Assembly: GCA_900470445.1 (NCBI GenBank)
Contig: UCAU01000042.1
Span: 46,710-110,709, forward strand
DNA from: Hyphomicrobiales bacterium
GTDB taxonomy: Bacteria; Pseudomonadota; Alphaproteobacteria; Rhizobiales; Devosiaceae
DNA: 64,000 bases
Reading direction: 5' to 3'
How positions within the stretch are numbered: position 1 is the first letter of the stretch; each line of letters starts with the position of its first letter. Below, piece after piece: positions 43,518 through 51,657 of this stretch. Both the position numbers and the translations under genes were made by a program. The notes beneath the pieces are model-generated. The model was not told the origin of the DNA. It did no database searches and saw nothing but the letters and a program-made list of their open reading frames with translations.

Positions 43518-43959
43518 TGCCGGCCGCCTTGGCATTCGCCAACTCTTCCAGGCTTTCGCCCTCCAGCTCCTGCAAGATTCCGCGAAGCATCAGGCGGCCA
43601 TGGACAAATGTCGCGCTTGCCGCATGGACTGTCTCGGAAATTGCCGATGCCTCGATCGGCGTGCGAGCGATGGTCATCGCGACGTCGGAGGTCGCGGCAT
43701 TGACGTCAACAAAGACAAACGCCTCGTCATCCTCGTTGAGCAGCAGCTGTTTCAGTATTGGCAGGATAGCCAAAGCTGCCGCGCAGGCGGGGCCTAGGCG
43801 CATACCCCGTTTCATCAACCGATCAGCTATCCGAACGGCGATTGCATCACCGAGTTGCAGGCCAAGGTGGGGCGTCGCGCCGAGCGTTGCGGCAACGTTC
43901 CGAACTGTCGACTCGGACTTTCCAGCAAGAGCCGCCAAATGCGAAATTGAGAACCTCAT
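43510..43959 (-). CDS. Small HTH-like protein of the element (149 aa)
   Basis: The N-terminus ISHLAALAGKSESTVRNVAA looks like a helix-turn-helix. A hydrophobic region LGPACAAALAILPILKQLLL follows, then acidic NEDDEAFVFVDVN. No family is recognised. It overlaps the capsid fusion start by 8 nt, so it is probably co-translated. Such proteins precede capsid genes in related alphaproteobacterial elements, in my impression. Confidence 0.55.
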   Translation of the reverse strand: MRFSISHLAALAGKSESTVRNVAATLGATPHLGLQLGDAIAVRIADRLMKRGMRLGPACAAALAILPILKQLLLNEDDEAFVFVDVNAATSDVAMTIARTPIEASAISETVHAASATFVHGRLMLRGILQELEGESLEELANAKAAGNA

Positions 43960-44103
43960 TCCTCACTCCAGCACAAAAACAGCTCCGAGATTGCAGGAAA
44001 GCTGCGTATTGGCAAGGAAACGGGGTAAAATATACCTGGCGAATAGGAGCCACCCATTTATCCCAGCCGATGGCTGGTTTGTTTCGAGGAAGGTCGGCGC
44101 AAA

Positions 44104-44314
44104 CTATTTGCGCCGCCTCCGAAAGTTCGAATCAGACGACCTCGCAATGGCGATGGCACGGCGGAGCGCGGCGGCTCGGCCCCGCTCGGCTTCCAGTTCC
44201 TCTTCGACGCGTTCGAAGAAGTGGAAGATACATTGGTCCATAGCGGGAGACCACCTCGGCCAGAACGCCCAGGGCATGTTCCAGCGCCGGGATGGTGTAG
44301 CGCTTCGTCACCAT
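44104..44314 (-). pseudogene. Small phage-element protein, frameshifted
   Basis: One frame starts at ATG 44314 with VTKRYTIPALEHALGVLAEV and then degrades into Arg-rich junk. A second frame, ending at 44104, continues with FERVEEELEAERGRAAALRR. Deleting one base near 44214-44222 (CCACTTCTTCGAA) joins them into one plausible coiled-coil-like protein. The start overlaps the stop of the neighbouring gene at 44308. This is either a real mutation or a base-calling error. Confidence 0.45.
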
Positions 44315-44595
44315 GCCGCCAGTCTTGCACACCGCTCGACGCGATCGATGGCGGCAGTGGCATCCTCATCGGTACAATCGAGGCCCAGCGCTGTCTGATG
44401 AACTTCCGCCAACGCGCCATCGAGCAAGGTCACGTGATAGTCGAGCAGTGCAGCTAAGCGCGAGCCGGCGATATGAGTTTGAGCATTCGCCTCGCAACTA
44501 AGCATGCGCCGCGCGGCCAGAAGTGACTGGGCCGCTTCGGCCAGGGCGAAGATGGACGCAACGGGTGAATTGTGACTGCTATCAATATTGCTCAT
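44308..44595 (-). CDS. Hypothetical protein of the element (95 aa)
   Basis: This helical protein begins MSNIDSSHNSPVASIF and contains ARRMLSCEANAQTHIAGSR and LGLDCTDEDATAAIDRVER. ATG 44595 has GAGG about 9 nt upstream; the frame to 44751 is longer but unsupported. It is a small member of the minus-strand operon. No family assigned. Confidence 0.55.
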   Translation of the reverse strand: MSNIDSSHNSPVASIFALAEAAQSLLAARRMLSCEANAQTHIAGSRLAALLDYHVTLLDGALAEVHQTALGLDCTDEDATAAIDRVERCARLAAW

Positions 44596-44796
44596 GTCGA
44601 AACCTCGAATTTTCGGTGTGACCAGCAGATCACGGCGCTGCCCAACAATCCCAATCAGCCACTTCCGGACATGCTTTCCCTCTGAAGAAACCAGAAGTGG
44701 AAGTGAGGAATTTTCTCGGCCAAAACCGCAAAAATATTGCGCTGCGCCCACCCCGCGGTTGGGCCCCCCTTTGGGGAGAACCTATACGGCGGGGGG

Positions 44797-45552
44797 TCAT
44801 GCGGCGGCCCTCCGCCTGGCGTCCAGCCATTCGCTCATCGGACGTCCTTCACCCTGCTTCGCCACCCACAACCGTTCAGAGCGCAATGCGGAAAGGAGCT
44901 CGGGGGTGGGAACTAGCGCAAGGACTCCGGCCATTTCCTGGCCGCTAATACCCTGGCCGAATAGTTCACCGATCAGGTCGGCAGCTTCGAGAGCGGCGGC
45001 CGCACCTGCGGACGACCGCGCTTCGCTCAGGAGAGTTGGGAAGCCACCAGAAGGGCTGGCAGGCGCGTTGGCGCCGCCAGCCTCACTATCTTCGCTATCC
45101 TCACTATCTGGGTGTTCAACCACACATCTATTGACCATCTGGTTGAACACCTTTCGGCTATCCAACTGGACACCTTTTGCCAAATCGTCCAGATCGTCCG
45201 GATTATCGTCCGCGTGGGCAAAGGTGTTTGGTTGGACAATCTTCTCCTCCAACTGAAAGGTGTCCGCTGAGACACCTGTTTCAGGCAGGATGAGCTGGTA
45301 TCGAAGCGAGCGACCGATCTTGATCTTTGCGATCAGGCCGCTCCTAACCAGGCCCGCGATCCCGGCGGCGACATTGTCACGAGAAATTCCAGTGATCCCA
45401 GCGATCGTATTTTGGCTGGGCCAGGCTTCGCCGGTCTCCGTGTTCATAAAGCTCGCCAGGACCATCGCAATACGAAGTTGGGTTGCCGGCCGGTTTTGGC
45501 TGGCAACATGATGCATCCAGGCTGTCCGCTGATGGATGTGCGAGACGCTCAA
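44797..45552 (-). CDS. Helix-turn-helix protein, replication-initiator-like
   Basis: This 251-aa protein has a winged helix at residues about 25-90 (RIAMVLASFMNTETGEAWPSQNTIAGITG and SRDNVAAGIAGLVRSGLI), the pattern seen in replication and regulatory proteins of phages and satellites. The middle is acidic (DNPDDLDDLAKG, SEDSEDSEA), and the C-terminus has PTPELLSALRSERLWVAKQ. It overlaps the next gene upstream by 4 nt. It probably initiates element replication or regulates it; this is inferred. Confidence 0.6.
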   Translation of the reverse strand: MSVSHIHQRTAWMHHVASQNRPATQLRIAMVLASFMNTETGEAWPSQNTIAGITGISRDNVAAGIAGLVRSGLIAKIKIGRSLRYQLILPETGVSADTFQLEEKIVQPNTFAHADDNPDDLDDLAKGVQLDSRKVFNQMVNRCVVEHPDSEDSEDSEAGGANAPASPSGGFPTLLSEARSSAGAAAALEAADLIGELFGQGISGQEMAGVLALVPTPELLSALRSERLWVAKQGEGRPMSEWLDARRRAAA

Positions 45553-45755
45553 GGAACGTCTCCATCACCAAGGATTGCCAGGGCGGCACGCTCTGCCCAA
45601 TTGAGCTCGTCGCTAGCGGTTCCAACCACCGGCCGCAACGCCAGCACATCGCCGCGCCGGTTTTCGATCTCAACCAACGACACCTTCCCGTCGAGCAAGC
45701 GACGGCGCATGAAGCGAGTGTCTGTCGTGCAGATCGAAGCGATGGGTGTTTTCAT
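45549..45755 (-). CDS. Hypothetical small protein of the element (68 aa)
   Basis: This protein of unknown function begins MKTPIASICTTDTRFMRR and has ELNWAERAALAILGDGD at the end. It is linked by 4-nt overlaps to both neighbours, which supports real translation. No family recognised. Confidence 0.55.
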   Translation of the reverse strand: MKTPIASICTTDTRFMRRRLLDGKVSLVEIENRRGDVLALRPVVGTASDELNWAERAALAILGDGDVP

Positions 45756-45952
45756 GCCGCCGCCTCGCGCTTCGGCAGATTTTCAAGATACGTGCGAAGG
45801 GCTTGAGCGGTAATGATCGTGCGCTTCCCGATCTTACGCGCCTCGAGGCGTCCGCTCTTGATCTCGGCGAAAATTGACGTTCGCCCGATCGGCACCAACT
45901 CAACAATCTGGTCGATCGTGTAAGCTAGGGGCGCAACTTTAGGATCGTCCAT
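45752..45952 (-). CDS. AlpA/Xis-like excisionase
   Basis: This 66-aa DNA-binding protein of the AlpA/excisionase type (HTH_17) shows AYTIDQIVELVPIGRTSIFAE followed by KSGRLEARKIGKRTI, the characteristic MerR-like helix and wing. In integrative elements these proteins direct excision and often activate integrase transcription. It sits two genes from the integrase and heads the structural-gene part of the operon. Confidence 0.8.
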   Translation of the reverse strand: MDDPKVAPLAYTIDQIVELVPIGRTSIFAEIKSGRLEARKIGKRTIITAQALRTYLENLPKREAAA

Positions 45953-46024
45953 CTTTCTGTCTCCAGTTTGAACTGGGGCGAAGATGTGTGATCTAGTCGA
46001 AGACGAGGACCTCCCAAACTCGGA

Positions 46025-46642
46025 TTATTTTCGCGGGGTTTGGTAGGTTCCGAATTCCTTGATCCACCGCACGATGGTCGCGTCCGGAGTCGCTTCCGTA
46101 AGCACCTCATCAAGCACGAGCTTCAGGAAGTTGAATGCCGGCGAATACGAATTGCCCGTCTTGGGTAGATTTGCTGTGGCTTTTTTGCCGGTTCGTTCTT
46201 CAAAAATACGAAGATACCCGGCAACAAGCACCTTGCGCGGTTCGGCGGCTTCCTGCGGTGGCCGAACATAGCCGGGAGCAGTTACAATTTTGGTGATTTC
46301 CTGCTCCACCATTAACGCGCTCAGCCGCAGTTTTTCTAAGCTATTTTTGATGCTGTCGAATTCCTCCATCTCGAAAATTGGGACATCCTCGGCCACAAGC
46401 AATCGGTCGAGTTGATCTGCCAGGTCTCGTATCCTCTCCCACTTATTGAGCCGATCAGCATAGGTGTGACGGCCCAAAATAACAGAAGAACGATACTGTT
46501 GAGCTGGCAAGCGCAGCCAGAAGCGGGCTTCTGCGTCGTCGGTATTTACGCCAAGACGCTGCATCTCCGCCCATGTTTTCGGCCGGAAGTCAAACGTCCG
46601 AACATCGTCAAATGCCTGGCGAAAGTCCCCCTCGATGCTCAT
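46025..46642 (-). CDS. Hypothetical protein of the element (205 aa)
   Basis: This soluble, helical protein begins MSIEGDFRQAFDDVRTFDF. A later segment, RKVLVAGYLRIFEERTGK, followed by an FNFLKLVLDEVL helix, resembles helical phage proteins of unknown role. The frame to 46744 is longer; ATG 46642 overlaps the integrase stop by 4 nt. It lies between the integrase and excisionase. No function assigned. Confidence 0.6.
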   Translation of the reverse strand: MSIEGDFRQAFDDVRTFDFRPKTWAEMQRLGVNTDDAEARFWLRLPAQQYRSSVILGRHTYADRLNKWERIRDLADQLDRLLVAEDVPIFEMEEFDSIKNSLEKLRLSALMVEQEITKIVTAPGYVRPPQEAAEPRKVLVAGYLRIFEERTGKKATANLPKTGNSYSPAFNFLKLVLDEVLTEATPDATIVRWIKEFGTYQTPRK

Positions 46643-47994
46643 GGGCGTGCACCTGAAATCTGCACGACGTTGTTGCCGTCGTCGGCCGCCACCATAGGCA
46701 CGACGGCCCTGCCCGCGAGCTCTTCGAGTCCATCGATGATCCATCGGGCATAGTGTTTTTCAATCATTGCGATGGACGTGTCGTGTAGTTTCGCAACCAG
46801 GCTAAGAGGCTGGTGTGAGCGGATCCCGCGGACGATCGAACTATGCCTGAAGCAATATGGATCAGCACGAGGCAAACCCGCGCGCTCCTTGATCTTCTGC
46901 CACTGTCGCGAAAACTCCGAGCTCGACTCCCATGGCCCGCGTCGATCCTTGATCCACACGATGGAGCCTGGAGCTTGGCCATATCGCCAGCGCTCCAGCA
47001 GCCAATCGGTCGCGGCTCGGCCCGTTGTCACCGGCACGAGTGCGTCGAGCACGTCCAGCCCCACCTGAACAGCAACAAACCCCGCCTTGCCCCTGCCCTT
47101 GCGACTGGCGGGCACCAAAAGACGACAGTTGGCCCGTTGGACGTCTCGAAGCCGCATGCGGGCGACCTGGCTGAATCGCATTCCGGTGCCAGCCATCACG
47201 AGCAAAAGTCGGTACAGATCGCCTTCCATCTCCATTTCGTCGTCAATCGCCTTGGCGGCGCTCAGTAACCGCCGGATTTCACCGTCTGCTAGGATCTGAT
47301 TATCCCGGGCCATCTCGGCCACTTCATCTTGCGCGGCCTCGACCCTGAGCCCCTGCCTTACTGCATCGGGAACTGTGGCCGGCAACCGGCGCCGGTTCGC
47401 GTCGAAGCAGGCATTGATGGCGGCCCGCATATCGCTGGCGAGCCGGACGCGGGTTGTGGCCTTCATTTCGGACGGCAGGCCACTGAGCCAAGTGGCAAGG
47501 TCGTCTTCGGTGAGTTCATGCAGTGCCACTTCAGCCAAGGCCGTCGGCGGTGGCGCCTCGCCCCTGGTGGCGGTGCCTAGCACCCAACGCCCCAGGCGCT
47601 GGGAAGCGTCCGAACGCACCTCACGCCCCTTGCGTGCTGCCTCTCGGGCATCCCTGGTTGCGATATAGGCCTCAAGCGCCACCCGCACCGTCAGCACGGG
47701 GCCGTCTGCCGCTGCCTTTGCCGCAATGCGGCCGGTCTCAACGACCGCTCTCGCCTTCGTCTCGGCTTCGGAGAACGACAGGGTGCCAACCTTCAATACA
47801 TCGTCGGCCGTCCCGATCGTTTTTTGTTGATAGCGGCCGCCTTCACGCCAGCGGACAAGCCAGAAGGCGGCACGTTTCCCTTTCCGATAGCCAAGGTGCA
47901 CGTCGGCGTCTATCCGCCTAAAATAGGTCCCGTCCGCCAGTCTGCTGCGCGCGGCCGGAGTGGTGATTTGCGCCTCTGCCAAGGGCTTAGCCAT
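46639..47994 (-). CDS. Tyrosine recombinase (integrase)
   Basis: This 451-aa site-specific recombinase has an N-terminal arm-binding domain (residues about 1-60), a core-binding domain and a C-terminal catalytic domain. Catalytic residues are R273 (TGMRFSQV), R383-H384 (CFRHSS) and nucleophile Y415 (EKHYAR). ATG 47994 is chosen over the frame to 48057. It lies 146 nt from the attR core at 48140 and is oriented away from it, as usual for tRNA-targeting integrases. Its target is the tRNA-Glu(CTC) 3' end. Confidence 0.93.
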   Translation of the reverse strand: MAKPLAEAQITTPAARSRLADGTYFRRIDADVHLGYRKGKRAAFWLVRWREGGRYQQKTIGTADDVLKVGTLSFSEAETKARAVVETGRIAAKAAADGPVLTVRVALEAYIATRDAREAARKGREVRSDASQRLGRWVLGTATRGEAPPPTALAEVALHELTEDDLATWLSGLPSEMKATTRVRLASDMRAAINACFDANRRRLPATVPDAVRQGLRVEAAQDEVAEMARDNQILADGEIRRLLSAAKAIDDEMEMEGDLYRLLLVMAGTGMRFSQVARMRLRDVQRANCRLLVPASRKGRGKAGFVAVQVGLDVLDALVPVTTGRAATDWLLERWRYGQAPGSIVWIKDRRGPWESSSEFSRQWQKIKERAGLPRADPYCFRHSSIVRGIRSHQPLSLVAKLHDTSIAMIEKHYARWIIDGLEELAGRAVVPMVAADDGNNVVQISGARP

Positions 47995-48013
47995 GGTCCA
48001 CCCCCAAAAACCC

Positions 48014-48114
48014 GTGTAATATTCGTCAAATATACATACCGGTACGCTGACGTTCATGGAAGCACAAAATCCATGTTTTGTTGGGGTTTTAGAACTTTTG
48101 CGAACTCATGCGAA
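48014..48114 (+). repeat. Right shared motifs (candidate integrase arm sites and integrase promoter)
   Basis: GTGTAATATTCGTCAAATAT at 48014-48033 and GAACTCATGCGAA at 48102-48114 are the right-hand copies of the motifs at 36753-36772 and 36782-36794. They lie between the integrase start and attR. Confidence 0.5.
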
Positions 48115-48139
48115 CGCGGTAAAGGACCTTTCTCTAAAA

Positions 48140-48183
48140 CTCTCACGGCGGGAACAGGGGTTCGATTCCCCTTGGGCGTACCA
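48140..48183 (+). repeat. attR, 44-bp core
   Basis: This is a perfect copy of 36672-36715 without a 5' tRNA half. It marks the right end of the element, and chromosomal sequence resumes at 48184. Confidence 0.9.
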
Positions 48184-48192
48184 AGCGAAACC

Positions 48193-48222
48193 AGGGGATC
48201 AGGTCTCCCCTCTCTGATTTTT
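48193..48222 (+). terminator. Ancestral tRNA-Glu terminator, displaced by the element
   Basis: AGGGGA (48193-48198) pairs with TCCCCT (48206-48211), or ATCAG (48198) with CTGAT (48214), followed by TTTTT at 48218-48222. It lies 10 nt beyond attR, where the tRNA terminator would be before insertion. The rest of the gap to 48424 shows nothing clear. Confidence 0.5.
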
Positions 48223-48424
48223 CAATCTGCACTTGCGGCGTCTTATCGAGCCGATTCATGGCGTCCGCATTTTTCTGTGGTTAACGCAGCAGATTCGTGC
48301 ACAATATTTGTTGAGCCCAGATTTCTGGGAACGCCCACGAGAGAATGGCCCTGATGTCACGTCTCTCGGATCTGAAGAATGGCCGCTACGACCGTAGCTG
48401 CCAGGCTTTGTATCGGGGGCAGGA

Positions 48425-48694
48425 ATGGCACTCTTCAAGATACGGACACTCGCTGGCGATCTGGTCACCGTGGAAGATGGGCGGGACCTGACTACGCTGT
48501 GCAATACACTGCGCGACCTGGGCTATCTGCAGGTGCAACGGCGCGATTCTCACTATTCCCCATCGATGATGACCCTGGTGTCCTTCATGGCGCATGCGGT
48601 GGTTTCGATTGAGCTGGCCTCGGCCGCCGGGGAAGTTGAAGGCACGGTGTCCTCCAATATCTCTCTTCCAGGGACCTATAACGGCCGGCGTTGA
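48425..48694 (+). CDS. Hypothetical small protein (89 aa)
   Basis: A short ORF with GGCAGGA just before the ATG. It begins MALFKIRTLAGDLVTVEDG and has a weakly hydrophobic segment around MTLVSFMAHAVVSIELAS. No family recognised. Its 3' end overlaps the convergent small ORF at 48676 by 19 nt. It belongs to the chromosomal side of the island. Confidence 0.4.
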   Translation: MALFKIRTLAGDLVTVEDGRDLTTLCNTLRDLGYLQVQRRDSHYSPSMMTLVSFMAHAVVSIELASAAGEVEGTVSSNISLPGTYNGRR

Positions 48695-48915
48695 TGTCGC
48701 GGCGCGGTGCGCGGCACACGGTCGGTTTCAAACAGCTGCAGCGTGTCATCCTCCGGCCGGGGGCGGTAGGCCAGCTCGATCGCCGCTTCTAGCGCGACCC
48801 CGATATGGACGCGCAGGGGCGCAGCGTCCGGCGCCCTGGGCGCAATGGCCAGCGCCTGCTCGAGATGGTCGCGGACGCATTCATAGCGGGGATCGGGAAG
48901 ATTGTGCTTGAGCAT
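48676..48915 (-). CDS. Hypothetical small protein (79 aa)
   Basis: It begins MLKHNLPDPRYECVRDHLEQ and resembles short TPR-free helical proteins with a central APLRVHIGVALEAAIELAY stretch. No function is assigned. It converges on the small ORF at 48425 with a short overlap, and one of the two may be spurious. Confidence 0.4.
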   Translation of the reverse strand: MLKHNLPDPRYECVRDHLEQALAIAPRAPDAAPLRVHIGVALEAAIELAYRPRPEDDTLQLFETDRVPRTAPRHQRRPL

Positions 48916-49099
48916 GGCGGCCTCGTTGTAGGTAGCCGCACGGACAGGTTGCCCTGATCTGGTTTTCGAGCTGTCAAAGCCGGCATGCCGATTTTATTCG
49001 AATGCGAGTTTCCACAGGGCAGAGGGCCCGCCCTTTCCCGTTGCCTGAAAGCGGCTGGCATCGCATAGCTATCAGGACCGCAGCGAGGGAGGATCGGGC

Positions 49100-49774
49100 G
49101 TGGATTTCATGCGCCTGCTCAAGTCCGTAGAGGAATTGCTCTACGAACTCGTCACCTGGATCTTGTTCTATCCCCTGACGCTGTGGCGCTGCCTGCGGCA
49201 TCCGGTGCGCATGATGAACTATGCCAGCACGGAACTGGGTGATGCCGAGGCCGAGCAATATGACGATGCGCTCAGCCCGCCGATTTTCCTGCTGCTGACG
49301 CTGTTCATCGCGCATCTGATCGAGCTGCGCTTCGGCGTGGCGACCAAGGTGGTGTTGCCGGATGTATTTGCGGACGAGCGCAATCTGCTGTTCTTCCGCG
49401 CCATCGCCTTCAGCCTCTTTCCACTGCTGCTGGCGCTGCAGGATGTGCGGCGGCGTGGCGCCAAGCTGACCCGCCGGACATTGAAGCCGGCGTTTTATAG
49501 CCAGTGCTACGCTGCGGCGCCGTTCATTCTGTCGATCGATCTGGCGGTGATCATTGCGCAGCATGCCAATGTGGTGGCTGTTGTCACGAGCCTTGCGGTC
49601 TTTGTTGCGGGCCTGATCTGGTATATCGGCGCCGAGACTGCCTGGCTTATGCAGGACGGCCGCCTTGGCCGCCCGCGAGCGCTGCTGAACGCCAGCGGGG
49701 CTATTGCGCTTGGATTTGTTGCGGTGCTGGTCGTGCTGGTGCTGACGGCTTGGACGATTATGGCGCCGACCTAA
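49100..49774 (+). CDS. Hypothetical multi-pass membrane protein (224 aa)
   Basis: This protein has a Trp/Leu-rich N-terminal segment (LVTWILFYPLTLWRCLRHP) and about four or five later spans, including SPPIFLLLTLFIAHLIELR. It fits poorly characterised alphaproteobacterial permease-like or Yip1-like proteins. The start appears to be GTG 49100 after GGGAGG, with ATG 49109 also possible. Its stop overlaps the siderophore ATPase stop by 4 nt tail to tail. Function unknown. Confidence 0.65.
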   Translation: MDFMRLLKSVEELLYELVTWILFYPLTLWRCLRHPVRMMNYASTELGDAEAEQYDDALSPPIFLLLTLFIAHLIELRFGVATKVVLPDVFADERNLLFFRAIAFSLFPLLLALQDVRRRGAKLTRRTLKPAFYSQCYAAAPFILSIDLAVIIAQHANVVAVVTSLAVFVAGLIWYIGAETAWLMQDGRLGRPRALLNASGAIALGFVAVLVVLVLTAWTIMAPT

Positions 49775-50586
49775 GCCAGCACCTTGCTCCCAATGTGGTG
49801 GCGGCCGATGGGGACGATCATGGGGGTGTCGGAGATGGGGTCGATGACGATGCGAGAGGCCATGCCGAAGATTTCGGCGACGATGGCTTCGGTCATGACT
49901 TCGGAGGGCTTGCCTTCGGCGACGAGGCGGCCGGCTTTCATGGCGACGATGTGGTCGGCATAGCGGCAGGCCAGGTTCAGGTCATGCAGCACGACGACGA
50001 TTGTGCGGCCATTGTTGCGGACCAGATCGGTCAGCAGGTCGAGGACTTCGACCTGGTGGTTGATGTCGAGGAAGGTGGTCGGCTCGTCGAGCAGCAGAAG
50101 ATCGGTTTGCTGGGCCAGGGCCATGGCAATCCAGACGCGTTGGCGCTGGCCGCCGGAAAGCTCGTCGACGGGGCGATCGGCCAATTCGAGCGTGTCGGTG
50201 GCGCGCAGGGCTTCGGCGACGGCAGCGTCATCTTCGGGAGTCCAGCGATGGAACCAGCCCTGATGGGGGTAGCGGCCACGGCCGACCAGATCGGCAACGA
50301 CGATGGCGTCGGGGGCAATGGGCGATTGCGGCAGCACGCCGAGGATGGTCGCGACTTCGCGGGTCGGCATGGTGTGGATGGGCTTGCCATCGAGATAGAC
50401 GGCACCGCGCGTGGGCGCGAGCAATCGGGCCATGCCGCGCAGCACGGTGGATTTGCCGCAGGCATTGGCGCCGACGATGACGGTGAGCTTGCCGGGGGGG
50501 ATGGTCAGGTTGAAATCGGAGACGACCTGGCGGTCGCCATAGCCCAGATCCATGCCGGCGGCGATAAATTGGTGTTCAGCGGACAT
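49771..50586 (-). CDS. Iron-siderophore ABC transporter ATP-binding protein, FecE-like
   Basis: This 271-aa ATPase of the FecE/FepC class has Walker A GANACGKST, signature LSGGQRQRVWIAMALAQ, Walker B LLLDEPTTFLD and the switch His in VLHDLNLA. It closes a minus-strand operon with two FecCD permeases and two binding proteins. Iron-chelate uptake is inferred from family; heme or cobalamin import cannot be excluded. No TonB receptor is seen nearby. Confidence 0.9.
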   Translation of the reverse strand: MSAEHQFIAAGMDLGYGDRQVVSDFNLTIPPGKLTVIVGANACGKSTVLRGMARLLAPTRGAVYLDGKPIHTMPTREVATILGVLPQSPIAPDAIVVADLVGRGRYPHQGWFHRWTPEDDAAVAEALRATDTLELADRPVDELSGGQRQRVWIAMALAQQTDLLLLDEPTTFLDINHQVEVLDLLTDLVRNNGRTIVVVLHDLNLACRYADHIVAMKAGRLVAEGKPSEVMTEAIVAEIFGMASRIVIDPISDTPMIVPIGRHHIGSKVLA

Positions 50587-50601
50587 GTGTGCCTCCCGGC
50601 A

Positions 50602-51657
50602 TTAGTTGACCCGCCCTGCCCGATTGGATGCGATCAGCAGCCAGAGCAGGAACAGCGCACCGAAAACGCCGGTGACGACGCCTACGGGCAATTGAATGGA
50701 TGGCAATGCGTGTTGGGCGACCATGTCGGCCCCCAGCATGACCAGCGCGCCGACCAGCGCGGCTTGCAGAAAGCCATTGCCGGCGCCGTTGAGCAGGCGG
50801 CGGGCAATCGGGCCGGCGACGAAGGCGACAAAGCTTACCGGGCCGACAGCGGCGGTGGCGAAGGCGGCGTAGCCGACGGCAGCGAGGATCAGGCCCAGCC
50901 GGGAAAATTCGACGCGGGCGCCGAGCGCTGTGGCGGTGTCGTCGCCCAATTGCATGGCGTCGAGCGTGCGCACCAGGGCAATGGTCAAGGGAATGAGCAC
51001 GACCAGCGCCAGGGCGAGCGGATAGATATCGCTGGTGCTGGCGGCGTTGAGGCTGCCGATCAGCCAGGCGAGGGCCTGCTGGACTTCGAACAGGCGGGCG
51101 CGGGTGAAGAGATAGGACATGACCGCGCCCATGATGGCGGCCATGCCGATGCCGATCAGCACCACGCGATAGGCGGTGACGCCATTGCGCCAGGCTAGGC
51201 CATAGATGGCCAAAGCGGTCAGCACGGCGCCACCAAAGGCGCCGACCGAGACCCAGAGCCCGGACATGCCCAGCACGATGATGCAGAACACCGCCGAGGC
51301 GCTGGCGCCGTGGGAGATGCCGATAATGTCGGGGCTGGCCAAGGGGTTACGCAGCAATGTTTGGAAAATGATTCCGGACAAAGCGAAGGACATGCCGGTG
51401 AGCACGGCCAGCACGGCGCGTGGGACGCGCACATTGAGCACGATGAAATCGACGCCCTTGTTGACCTCTCCGGTCAGCGGGGACAGCAGCGAGCGCAGCA
51501 CGTCGAGCGGAGCGACCGGGAAGTCGCCAAGATAGAGTGCGAGCGCGAAGGCCAAGGCTAAAGCCACGGAGAGGCCGAGCGTGACGTTGCGCCGGCGGGT
51601 GGCGAGATTGCCGCGGATGGCGTGGACCGCTGCGGATGGGTCGAGGGCGATACTCAT
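50602..51657 (-). CDS. Iron-siderophore ABC transporter permease, FecCD family
   Basis: This 351-aa permease has about nine to ten membrane spans. Family patterns are VPRAVLAVLTGMSFALSG, NPLASPDIIGISHGASA and the late GPIARRLLNGAGN region. The start is ATG 51657, overlapping the previous permease stop by 4 nt; the frame to 51825 is a shadow. It forms a heterodimer with the next permease. Confidence 0.9.
   Translation of the reverse strand: MSIALDPSAAVHAIRGNLATRRRNVTLGLSVALALAFALALYLGDFPVAPLDVLRSLLSPLTGEVNKGVDFIVLNVRVPRAVLAVLTGMSFALSGIIFQTLLRNPLASPDIIGISHGASASAVFCIIVLGMSGLWVSVGAFGGAVLTALAIYGLAWRNGVTAYRVVLIGIGMAAIMGAVMSYLFTRARLFEVQQALAWLIGSLNAASTSDIYPLALALVVLIPLTIALVRTLDAMQLGDDTATALGARVEFSRLGLILAAVGYAAFATAAVGPVSFVAFVAGPIARRLLNGAGNGFLQAALVGALVMLGADMVAQHALPSIQLPVGVVTGVFGALFLLWLLIASNRAGRVN

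Larger units (their letters stand above)
36672..48183. mobile_element. 11.5-kb integrative element (phage-satellite-like) in tRNA-Glu
   Basis: A tyrosine integrase adjacent to attR, an AlpA-type excisionase, an HTH protein and a protease-capsid fusion form one minus-strand block, with cargo genes at the attL end. The whole is flanked by a 44-bp direct repeat of the tRNA 3' end. No terminase, portal, tail or lysis gene is seen. The 37-41 kb cargo looks less GC-rich than the flanks. Confidence 0.9.
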
